Assembly (NCBI GenBank): GCA_033782935.1
Contig: JAWQEG010000634.1
Span: 167,501 to 231,500 of the forward strand
Direction of reading: 5' to 3'
Origin: Petrolisthes cinctipes
Lineage: Eukaryota > Arthropoda > Malacostraca > Decapoda > Porcellanidae
DNA: 64,000 nucleotides
Under the pieces are notes generated by a model that was not told the DNA's origin, searched no databases, and saw only the letters and a program-made list of their open reading frames with translations. The translations under genes were made by a program, and so were the position numbers. Numbering within the stretch: the stretch's first letter is position 1; every line of letters begins with the position of its first letter. This document shows, one piece after another, positions 1 through 27,522 of the stretch.

Positions 1-717
1 TGAAACTCATTGTATGTATATAATTATGTACAGCTTTCTTTACTATATTTACAGTAGAATAAAAAAAAAAAAAAAAAAAAAAAAAAGGCCATAGATGTGA
101 AATACGAGAGAGAGAGGCATGTACTAAGGTTGATTTGACAGTATGGCTAGTGGTAAATCACGAAGTCTGCCACACACAGAACGGACTCCTTCAAGAGCAA
201 GGACTATAGGAGAAACTCGACTTATGTACACAACGTTGCTCACCTGGGTTTTCTTCACTCTTTTTTCTCGATTACTTCACAGCAACGTCACTATCCTTTC
301 TCTCTGCTACCGTTATTACTACGTCTCTTGCTTTGGAAAACATTGTGTACTACTTGGTCAACTTCGTCACCGTAATACTGTTCCCAATGTTACTGTGTCT
401 CTCTATCCAGTACCAGATTAATACCTGTACATCACGATAATTCCTTCTTCGCAGGTAAACTATTAAATAACCTTCCGCTCTGTGTAGGCCTACTCGTGGT
501 CTTTCTTTCTTACAAACTTCTTCCTTTCACGCAGCTTGTATTTTGAATACGGGCTAGTTATTTCGTTGACCCCAATTTCTCGTCACTTCTACGAATAGGC
601 AGCCTTCACCTTCCTAGCTGTTGCATTGTTCACTCTACTGTACAAATGGTTCATGACATTCCAGTGATATATACCTTTGACTACTTTAAAGGGTTGGTAA
701 CAAGAAGAGGTGAGAGA
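1..717. other. Upstream flank of the IR gene
   Basis: No recognisable gene. It has a homopolymer A run at 61-86 and ordinary AT-rich sequence. The IR promoter should lie here, but I see no clear TATA box close to the start codon. Confidence 0.5.
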
Positions 718-16600
<15,883 letters not shown>

Positions 16601-16620
16601 ACCACTGCATACACATTTAG

Positions 16621-17880
16621 GGAAGAATAAGATTGATGGGGGGCGAGCTGACTGCTATAAGGGAGAAACTTCTGTCGCGTTAGACATATCGAAAGCTTTT
16701 GACAGAGTCTGGCACAAAGCTTTATTCTCAAAACTGCCCTCATTCGGTTTCTATCCCTCCCTCTGCACCTTTATCTCTGATATCCTATCTGGCTGGTCTA
16801 TAGCTGCTGTTGTAGATGGTCACTGTGTTTTTCTAAGTCTATCAACAGTGGTGTTCCTCAGAATTATCTTTTATCACCTCTTTCTCCATTTCATTAATGA
16901 CCTTCTCAGCTGTACTTCATCCCCTATCCACTCCTATGCCGCTGACTTCACCCTACACTACTCCACCGAGGTTGACAACCACCCATCCCAGCAGCTCCTC
17001 TCCACATCACGTGATGATGCAGTAGCACGCCTGACTACTGATCTTTCCCTCATCTCCGAGTAGGAAGAGAGAAACTTGTGGTTTTCAATGATTCTAAAAC
17101 ACAGTTCTTTCATCTTTCACCTAGTACTAGTCTCCCAAATGAATATCCCATATCCTTCAACGACATACAGCTTGATATTTCTCACTCCCTTAATATTCTT
17201 GGAGTCTCTTTCTCTCACAGTCTCTTTTGGAGAGATCATATTACCACTCTAGCTACAACCGCCTCAAAGAAGTAGGGTGTGCTGCGCAGATTCCGTGAAT
17301 ACTTCACCCCCACACAGTTGCTGTCGCTGTACAGGGGTCTAAACCGCCCCTGTATGGACACTATGGAGTACGGCTCTCATGTGTGGGGTGACTCAACCTT
17401 CACAACACTCCTGGACAAGGTGGAATCAAAGGCCTCTCGTCTCATCAACCTCCTCCTCTTACCGATTCATTACAACCTCTTTCTCTTCGCTGCAATGTTG
17501 CATCACTTTCTCTCTTCTATCGCTATTACACTGAACATTGCTCTTTTGAATTCTCTCAATGTATGCTTCCTCCCCTCAGGAGAGCATGCAACACTCGTCA
17601 AGCCTCTCGTTCTTACCCCTTGTATGTCCAACTCTCTAATGCAAGAGTTAACCGGTACTCTCAGTCTTTCATATTCACAAATGGTCAACTTTGGAACACT
17701 CTACCTTCATCCATCTTTCCTCCTTACTACGACTTATGTTCCTTCAAACGCAATGTGTCTAGGCATTTCGAACGAAATTGGACATAATTTTGGACTAGTC
17801 CTGTATTTTTATAGATGAGGACGATTGGCGGCTCCCAGCCATTGGTCCTCATCTTATTTTAATATAGAAGAAAAAAATAT
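16621..17880 (+). pseudogene. Decayed non-LTR retrotransposon reverse transcriptase
   Basis: Frameshifted fragments still read as a non-LTR reverse transcriptase. Motif A is VALDISKAFDRVWHKAL near 16679, and IYHLFLHFINDLL precedes a weak remnant of the catalytic box, HSYAADFTL (normally YADD), near 16935. Then come NILGVSF near 17190 and the C-terminal region YRGLNRPCMDTMEYGSHVWG near 17325. Frames break at about 16845, 17063 and 17275. An A-rich stretch near 17868 could be the tail. It starts about 20 bases after the IR stop codon, so it may lie in that gene's 3' UTR. Confidence 0.8.
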
Positions 17881-18418
17881 AATGGTGGAGTGTTTTTGTA
17901 TCTTACTGGTCACCTGAATATTATATTTAATTTTATTCAGATGTAATGTACAGTTGACCACAGGTATTTTATCTATACTAAGAATCTATATCACTTTATC
18001 ACATGTAATCCTGTTATGTAAGTACCAGTAGGTACTAGCTTAGACTAAACTGCTATGACTAATGCTTGTGTATGACAGAGGAGGGTACCTGTGTAGCCTA
18101 CCTCCAGACATAACACTAATTCAGCATAGGAACCTAATCTGACTCATGTCTGTCTGCTGAGTAGTTTGGGAGATATGGAGTTGGGTCAGAAGGTCATACA
18201 GTTTTTCACTTCCGATAGCCCAGCCTCCTACCATATCATAAGAACTTAGATTGATTCTCCACTGGGATAACAACTCCTGTTACTCCAGTGTCGCTCTCGT
18301 TGTACAAGATAATATTATATAATAGTCTCAATAAAATCTCAAACACAACTAGAGACTATCTCTTGACTGTATACCTCTTATCTTCAAAGACTTCGGCCAG
18401 TCAACGCTACCCCACTCA

Positions 18419-18616
18419 TCATATCTGGGCATCATCACCACCCACAACACACACGCTATAATTATGTAGAGAGATCATTATTCTGAAAGTATGGATTCGG
18501 TGATTACATAACAACAAACCCAATAATAATGTTGTGTTGGAATTATGTTGTCCTACATTATTTGCATGTTGTAAATCCTCGAAAACAACAGTGTGTGTAC
18601 GAATTCTTGCGGCCAA
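18419..18616. mobile_element. Foldback family L, degraded copy
   Basis: The right end GTACGAATTCTTGCGGCCAAT matches the better preserved copies at 21522-21746 and 43178-43382. The left end is weak. Confidence 0.45.
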
Positions 18617-19007
18617 TAGTACAATCTCATTCGTTCGATTATTTTGATTGAAAGGCAGGGAATCTTAAAAATTGAGGTATATACTTCTCTTGCTTTTATT
18701 AAAGTGCAAGTACATTAAGAAATAGTCGTGCAGTTTATTGTTTATGATATTATATAACCTTAACACCATTTATACCAAAAAAGAACCCCTTTCTGTAGTA
18801 AATATTAAAATTAAACTGAAGCTAGACATGCACAAGAAGCCATTATTATTATTCATTAGTTATAAACGACAAAATATAAAATGGAATATATGTGAGATTA
18901 CCTTGTTAGTGCTAGCTTCTATACAGTGTCCTTCAAAGTTATACAGCAGCTGAGGAATATTAGAAGTTATAGCTGATAGTGTGAATGCCGAAACGAATAC
19001 AGTACAG

Positions 19008-19160
19008 TCACGGTCAATAGTCCTGCAACACGTACCTTCACATGAAACGGCTTCGTATATAATGATGAGAAACTATAGCCGTTACTCTTTAATATTGGTT
19101 TATAAGATTCATTCTCGCTGCTCATTTCCATTCATGTAGGACTTTTGACCCTGATTGTAC
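19008..19160. mobile_element. TA-type foldback family N
   Basis: Starts TACAGTCACGGTCAATAGTC and ends GACTTTTGACCCTGATTGTA. Inverted termini sit next to TA dinucleotides. Confidence 0.6.
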
Positions 19161-19238
19161 CACTGAACGCTAACAACAACAACAACATTCTCCACTATTC
19201 TATATATATATATTTTTTTTTCAATGTCTGTATGTATG

Positions 19239-20189
19239 TTATTTGCCGTTCATGAGACGACCTTTCTGTTTCAAGTCGACAATTTCCTCTTCGGTGGTGG
19301 CTTCGGTCTTTTGTTTAAGGATCTTGTCTCCTGCCGTCACTCCCCAGCAGTCAGGTTTGGACATGGCCGACGAGAAGGGACGTCCCGAGGAAGGTCTCAG
19401 CTTCTCCCAGTACTGCCGGCCCGCCCTGAATGGAAGGATGAAGTTTACTGTATTAGGTATGTCCCATTACTGTATAGAGGAGCCTTACTAGATTCCCCCA
19501 TTACTAATTGAAAGATGAAGTTTATTGATTATATAGCATTATACTACTTACCTGACCTACCTTGAAGGAAGAAATTTCTCGTTTATTTATCTTTACTAAC
19601 AAAAGGGGTCTTATCATTAGACACAAATGTTCAGGTAGAGTCTGTAACGACTTACTTTCGGCATACAATCAAACGAATACATAAGACCAAGTTGAACTAT
19701 TGCACAACGTACCACATGATGAACACATAACAGTGTACAGTGTTTGTAAATCTGGAGCAAATGATTTCTCCAAACTATTTCAACCAATAGACCACCGTAA
19801 TTTTGTCCATTTGTTTCTGTTTCCTGGCATCTTAGGAGGCAATAAGTTGCTCTAATGTCCCAAAAGTATAGTATACTATCATCCTCTTACATACCTAGCA
19901 CGGACCCACGGCTTGGTGTGCATCCTAAGACCTCCCGCCCACTGTTCATGTTTCTTGGATGCCTCGGGCAGACACCCTCGCTCCTTGGATAGTTCCTCAG
20001 CCACAGCTCTGATGTGATAAGCCTCAAACCCACAACAGCCACCAATGTAACGCACACCCAAGTCATAAGCCTCACGGGCATAACGGTGCATGTCCCAACG
20101 AGTGCAGGTTCGTGGTTCCAACCCTGAGGAGAGGACAAGTGTTAAAGTACAGTACTTTCTTTGGCCATTCGACAATTATTACAAACTTT

Positions 20190-20263
<74 letters not shown>

Positions 20264-22310
20264 TGGAAATATATATAGAAAACAAAGTTCAGTGCTTTAA
20301 AAATTGTATGGGTGAAGATTTGATCGTTGCATGCAGTCAGTATCACATTTCTTTGGGTTACTCATACAGGAGTTTGTTTGTCTACCATACCTAACGCAAC
20401 ACTCATTTAAGAAAGTCATATGAGGTTTGACTTACCGAAGGGAAACTCAGGGAGATCGATGAAACCTTGCTTCTCTGCGTCAGGAGTGTGCAAGGCGAGA
20501 GGCTGAGCGATGAGGTGAACCTTGATACCAGCAGCATCTAGGGCAACCTTCATCTTCTTTAGGCCCTCCAGGGTCACAAACGGGTCGAAGTGGCAGTTGA
20601 GACCCACTGTAATCACCTTAATATTAATTTACAGTTCCTTTTGATAAAATTTTTAGTATAAGGCCTAGGTCGTAAGTATATCCGAGGAGAGCAAATCTGT
20701 ATGAAATGCAAATGACTGACTGGCGAAGGGAGAAAAAACAGAGCATACCGAAGCGTACTGTAATATTGGCTGGTGCCTTGACTTACCAACATGTGCCCCT
20801 GCCTTTGCCATCCTGACAGCACACTCCCCAGCAGTAACCCCATGTAGGTCACCCTCAGGTCCGATGCACATGGAGGCCACCACCGGAAGGCCAGACTTGA
20901 CACACACTTCAATAGCCCACACCATCTCTTCCACGTGCTCGAAGTACTGGTCAGGAAAAGAGACACATAGAAATGATATAGCATACTGACTCACTTGGAT
21001 ACCATAGTCTGTAGCTCAGCTGAGTCGAAGCCCGAGATCTGGAGCAGGCAGTTTCTAGACGACAGCCCACCCAAAGCCTCCATTGGTTCGAAATGTGTGT
21101 GGCCTCGGGATGGTTTGGGTGGGCTGTCGTCCAGAAACCGCCTGCATCAAATTTCGGGCTTCGACTCAAGTGGGCTAGGGATTGTGGTGCGCGACACTAC
21201 ACTGGGGGTCAATAATTCTCTCCTGATTCGAGTCACAGTATGAATCTTTACCAACTACAGTGATTCGAGAGGAGTAGGATGCGAGGATGGTAGCCATTCA
21301 TATATGATTCGGATTAGGACACAATTATAAACCAACAGTGTACAGTCACGAGTCATAATAAGTATCCAGATCTGCTTCGAATAGCCTGATGGTGGAGTAT
21401 CAAACGAGCTCCAGTAATTATGCATGATACATGATGATTGTTGTAATAATTGGTTTACCGATATGCGAGATGATTCGTAGCTTCAACAAGACCTGAATAG
21501 ATATTATCGCGCGTGACTGTACGGTTGGCCACATGAATTCTTACACAGGGTATATGTAAAGTGAGGTCATTATTGTGGAAGTACTGCAATGAATGGTCTA
21601 CCAAGTGACTCAGTGATTAGCGAAACAACAAACCTAATAATAAATAATGTTGTATTACAGTTACATAGTCTTATTAACATTTTCTATATGTTGTAAACCC
21701 TTGAAAACATCAGCGTGTGTACCAATTCTTGTGGCCAATAGTACAGTACACTCGCGATGCAAAATATGAATCCAAGCATGCTTCGAATAGCCTGATCGAG
21801 TAATATGCGAGATCAAGCAAATACGCAACAAAATAAGCGTTGTAATTGGTTCACTACCATGTCAAATTATTCGAAACTTCAACAAGACCTGGATACAAAT
21901 TTTGGATTGCGAGTGTACCTATGAGAAGATGTTTCTTAATGGCAAATTTATTAAAATTAACTTAAATAGTAAGATATTAACTCTACTAATGCTGCAAAAC
22001 TTGTTCGATACGTTTCAATTGTCTATTCATCCATCAGTACTAATTACAACGTCAGTGTGGCTTGTCAAATGTTACCCTCACCTCAGGAATCAGGAAATCC
22101 ACATTATTCTTTATAAAGACGTCGACTTGCTTCTGAAACTCCTTCTGTGTAGCTTCTTTGCTCATGCCTGCAATAAATTTAACCATTGGTGATATTCAGT
22201 ACCACATCATTTTCTTCTTCGTTTATCAGGTACAATAATAATCTCACAACTACAACAATAACAACTACAACAATAACAACACCTACTACTATTATTACTA
22301 CTACTACTAC

Positions 22311-22350
<40 letters not shown>

Positions 22351-25300
22351 CAACTTCTTTGCATATAAGGATAACTGTCAATCAGCCAATAAGTTGGAGA
22401 ATATTTATGTATCACTGGAAGAGATAGAACCCGAACTGATGAAACAAGTAAAATGAAAATAGTGAGTAGTGTAGTATAGAGAATGTTGTGTAAGAGAAGA
22501 ATGAATGAGGAAAATTTGTGTAAGAGAAGAATGAATGAGGAACGTTGTGTAAGAGAAGAATAAATGAGGAACGTTGTGTAAGAGAAAAGTATGAATGAGA
22601 AACGTTGTGTAAGAGAAGAATGAATGAGGAACGTTGTGTAAGAGAAGAATGAATGAGGAACGTTGTGTAAGAGAAGAGTATGAGTGAGGCTTGATACGAG
22701 TGAAAATAAACTGACCTGAGAGATAGGTAGGTGTCTGAGAAAGCCCCCCAGCCACCAGAGCACCACCTTCATCAGCCACCTCACGGGCCAACTCACACGC
22801 TGCCTTGTTGATCCCTTCACACTGCAACAACAACAACAACAACATTAAGGGGGTCGTATAGTGTTTGGTGGTTAATATATCTGGAACGAATGATTCCTCA
22901 AAATACACAAATAAAACAAAACAAAACATATATATATCAAGCAACAGGCCACCATTATTTTTGGTTAATCTGGTCTTGCTTTCTGGCAAATTTTGGAGGA
23001 ATCAAGGTGCTCTAATGTACTGTACCAAAGGAATACTATCCCCTGAATTAATCATAATAATACTATATAAAGTGAAGGGGTGAGAAAGGTATGACTATTT
23101 AAGAGTTAAAAGGGTTAATACACTAATTTGTGGTACTGTACAGTCACGAGTACTATTAAGTATTCAGGTGTGCTTCGAATACCTAGAAACAGTACAGTAT
23201 ATAAATGCACAATAAGATCTCCATTGGAATTAGTTCTTTGGTGAATTGGACTGTTCAAAGCTTCAACCAAAGCTGTATACTTATTAGTGCTCGTGACAGT
23301 ACATTAGAGCACCTTGATTCATCCAAAGTATGCCATGAAGGAAACAGGGCCAGAATAACATAAAGTAATGGGGTCCAGGGTCCGTACAATCGAATATACT
23401 TATGTTTTCCATTCAAGCTCGCTAAAGTGGACTTGACATGAATGAAACACATCATCTTGCAGTCTTGGCAACTTAACAAAACGTTCAAGAAAGGTTGCAG
23501 TTAATGTCACTAATGAATAAAGTGTTTGTGTTATCTCGCACAAAGTCAGTCACTAATAATACAATATTCCAGCAACATCACCAACAAGTAGGAGTCGAGC
23601 CATTCCAGCAGAATTATAAGTTCTAACACAGTGAGATATTTGTCAACAGGAACGATGCAAGTGTGCAATGGTCATGACATAGGTATTACCCAACAAGCAG
23701 CTGGCAAAGTGATAACACAACCATAACGGATACACGTTGGCAGAAATGTTTACAGGGAAGAAAGGAGGGACACACACAAATATGTAGGACAAGTAGGCTA
23801 GTAAGGTAGTCATTATTACCGAATACTTCTTGCTGGATTCGTTGCCTCTGTTGGAGAGTTTGTCGTCAGAGGCGTAGAAAGTCAAGGCCTGCATCACATC
23901 AGCTCCAGCACGAAGGAACTCACGGTGAAGCTGACGAACTGATGTGTAGGACGAGAAGGAAGGCATATGTGTTAAATTCGTCAATAGCTACTACTACTAA
24001 CAATAATAATAATTTCACAACTACAACTATTATTATTATTACTACTACTAATACTACTACTACTACTACTAATAATAATAATAAAATAATAATAACAACA
24101 ACAACAACGACAATAATAATAATATCATTTTCCATCACATCGGAATACACTCTTGCACAGCTTGCGTTGGCTTGTGCGACATTTTATTAATGTGTACGAA
24201 AGAACATATTCCTGTATATAATTTAGCGTGGTGTTATGCATTGGCTGTGAAATACTATGCAATGTTTAATATACAAGACTTATAAACATCAGGGTATGTG
24301 GCCGTAACAAGCTGGAATTTCATGACACCCTGTTATCACCAAATATTTTCCTATGTTAAGTATACAGTGTTCTTCCCCTCAACCTTTCAGAAGCATACGG
24401 TTGATACAGCGGTAATATTTTCACCTATATTGCCTATAGTTTACCCTCTTATATCCTGGGTGCAGTGCAGAGTACTGTACAGCCACAATCAAATAACCAC
24501 CAACACTTTCCTTCCATCGTGCAAATAAATCAGTATCATATCAATATATTATCATACAACACTTTACGTCAACTCAACCCCCTCAATTATTACTATGAGG
24601 TGCTGCAAAATCATACACGTATTGTTCTTTATTACTAAGATATTTATTATGATGGAAGGAAAGTGTCGGTGGTTATTGGATTGTGGCTGTACATTTACGA
24701 GCACTAATAAGTACCGTATCCAGGTGTGCTTCGAATACCTATAGACAGTAAATAAATGCACAAGAAGATCTCCACTGGAATAGTTTCGTTGGTGAATTGG
24801 ACTGTTCAAAGCTTCAACCAAACCTGTATACTTATTAGTGCTTGTGACTGTACATGTTCACTTCGTTTCCACCTGCTACGTATGAGCCTATAGTGATGTT
24901 GCAACACTTTTTAAGGACCCTGTGACTGTATATGAAAATTGGAGGCTTCTGGTTCCTTCTCACCATGCCACGAAACAAGCCCCTATTATAGAGGTGGTGT
25001 TTCGTGGCAATATTTGAAGGACTCATTTATATCCAATTTTCTGACTACATCACAGGGTCTCTTAAAGGTGACAGACATACTTCTCATATATTGAATTTCA
25101 TTTGTTATCAGAATAAAAACTGGTTCAGAATACAATGTTATGAGGTCATATTATCATCATTAAGTATATTTGTGGGACACGTATTTATGCTGCAGACTGT
25201 ACTGTACATGTCCTGTGTATATTCCTTTCAGTAAGCACACCCTCGAAGGTTGGATGGTGTGTTTAGAATGTATATACCTCTGATATATTGGAGCACCTTG

Positions 25301-27451
25301 ATTCCTCCAAAATATGCCAGGAAACAAGACCAGGTTAACAAAATCAATGGTGTCCTGTTGCTTGGAATAGTTTGGGGGAATCAATTGCTCCAGATTTTCC
25401 ATCAACACTATTTCTTCCTTAACAACTCACTTTACCATATCAACTCACTTTACTTACATTACTCTACATTTACTCACTTTTCCATATCAAGCCTACAGTT
25501 ACTCACTTTAATCACTTTACCATATCAACTCACTTTACTCTACATTTACCCACTTTCCCATATCAATTCACATTAATAACTTTACATTTAGACTACAGTG
25601 TACACTCCGGCTCCTCAAGTGCATACTCATCCTCTCACTCACCAGCTTCGGGATGTTCAATACAAGCCTCAGGAGTCCAGGGTCCAGCCTTGACGTAACC
25701 TCTCTTCTCAAGGGCGAACACGAAGCCTCCGTCACCAATCACCACCCCTTCATCCAGCCTCTCCAGAAGACCCTGAAGTAGGATTGAGACATTGGGAACC
25801 ATATTATTATTATTATTATTATTATTGGAAGCTATGAGTGGGCCCCGCAGGAGAATATGTACAGCCACAATCAAATATCCACCAACACTTTCTCTCCATC
25901 GTAGTAAATATCTTGGTAATAAGGAACAACACGTGTATGAATTTGCAGCACCTCATCATAATAATTGAGGGGGTTGAGGTGACGTAAGATGATGTATGAT
26001 TATATTTTGATATGATACTGATTTAAATGCACGATGGAAGGAAAGTGTCGGTGGTTATTTGATTTTGGCTGTATATGTAATAATGTCGTTCCTGTTACTC
26101 AAGGGGATGGTATATACTTTTGGTACATTGGAGAGCCTTGATTCCTCCAAAGTATGCCAGGAAACAAGATTAGGTTAACAAAAACAATGGTGACCTGATG
26201 CTTGGAAGAGTTTGGGGGAATCAGTTGCTCCATATTTACCAGCATTGTAGAGCCACAATCAAATAACCACCAACACTTTCCTTCCATCGTGCAAGTAAAT
26301 CAGTATCATATCGAAATATAATCATACAACACCTTATGTCAATTCAACCCCCTTAATTATTATTATGAGGTGCTGCAAAATCATACATGTGTTGTTCTTT
26401 ATTACCAAGATATTTACTACGATGTAAGGAAAGTGTTGGTGGATATTTAATTGTGGCTGCACCTCCCCTATAAATGGATAACACATGTACACCCACCTAC
26501 AAAAGCGCTGTCGCCTCATCCGCAGAGTCATGAACCCCACAAGCTTCACAATTGGAAAATGTTGTTGTGTATGGTGTTTCGATTCACGAGTCATTAAACC
26601 CAAACTTCAAGAACCGTTTGGTGAGGCGACAGCGCTTTTGTAGGTGGGTGTACACTGGCTCAAAAAAGTATCGCGCAGGTGGGGTCCGATGGTTCTGTAA
26701 ATGATCGCTACAGCTCATGATAAACAAGCTCGTTTTCAGTAGCCATCGTCTTAGGTGTCAGAATGTTTCACGAGAGAAATGCGCGATACTTTTTTGATCG
26801 AGTGTACATTTCACTCCGTCATATGGTCAAACTGAGGATTCGTCCGTCGTCCAACTTTATTTTAGGGGATTAGAGGAGAACATGGAGGACTCTAAACGGA
26901 GCAAATTAGGCCAGAGATTGGAGGTCAGTGGACGTAGGATGATGGAAAAAGGTACTCGAGTGATAGGCCCTTAATTTACTCTCAGGAATCAAACGTTGTC
27001 CCTTCATTTCCTATAGCACTAGCTGCCATATAATGTGACTCAATCCTTAAGGGTATATAGTAAACAGACCTTTGGTACATTAAAGTGCCTTGATCTTTTC
27101 AAAGCATACCAGGAAACAGTATCAGACCTGTCTCCTGGAATAGTTTGAGGGAATCAGTTGCTCCAGATTTACCACCAACACTGTACTTCCTCCTTAAACA
27201 ACAAGATGACATTTCTCAGTAACACCATGGAGGGAGTTATGGGAGGAGTGAGAACCCCACTTAGTGGTTGTTATTGTAGTGTTGTTCAGCTTTAAACCAT
27301 TGTGTTGTGTTTAAATATGACAAGGCTATTTCAATAACAATGCCAAGTGACTCAACCCAATGAACTAATGCACGTGTGTTCGTTTGTGCGCTGCCTAGTT
27401 ACACAAGCCAAGAGTTTATACATACCCATGCATGTGTGCGCAAGCTCAAGC

Positions 27452-27522
<71 letters not shown>

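Larger units (their letters stand above)
17881..19238. other. Convergent IR/BHMT intergenic remainder
   Basis: No gene seen. It contains a degraded family L foldback (about 18419-18616) and a family N TA-type foldback (19008-19160). Confidence 0.5.

Noticed and set aside
143..421. 92-codon open frame upstream of the IR gene
   Set aside because: No recognisable domain and no splice connection to the receptor; the length is within chance expectation.
22487..22690. Regular ~30-base repeats resembling a CRISPR array
   Set aside because: Units are directly tandem without unique spacers and lie in an intron of a eukaryotic gene.
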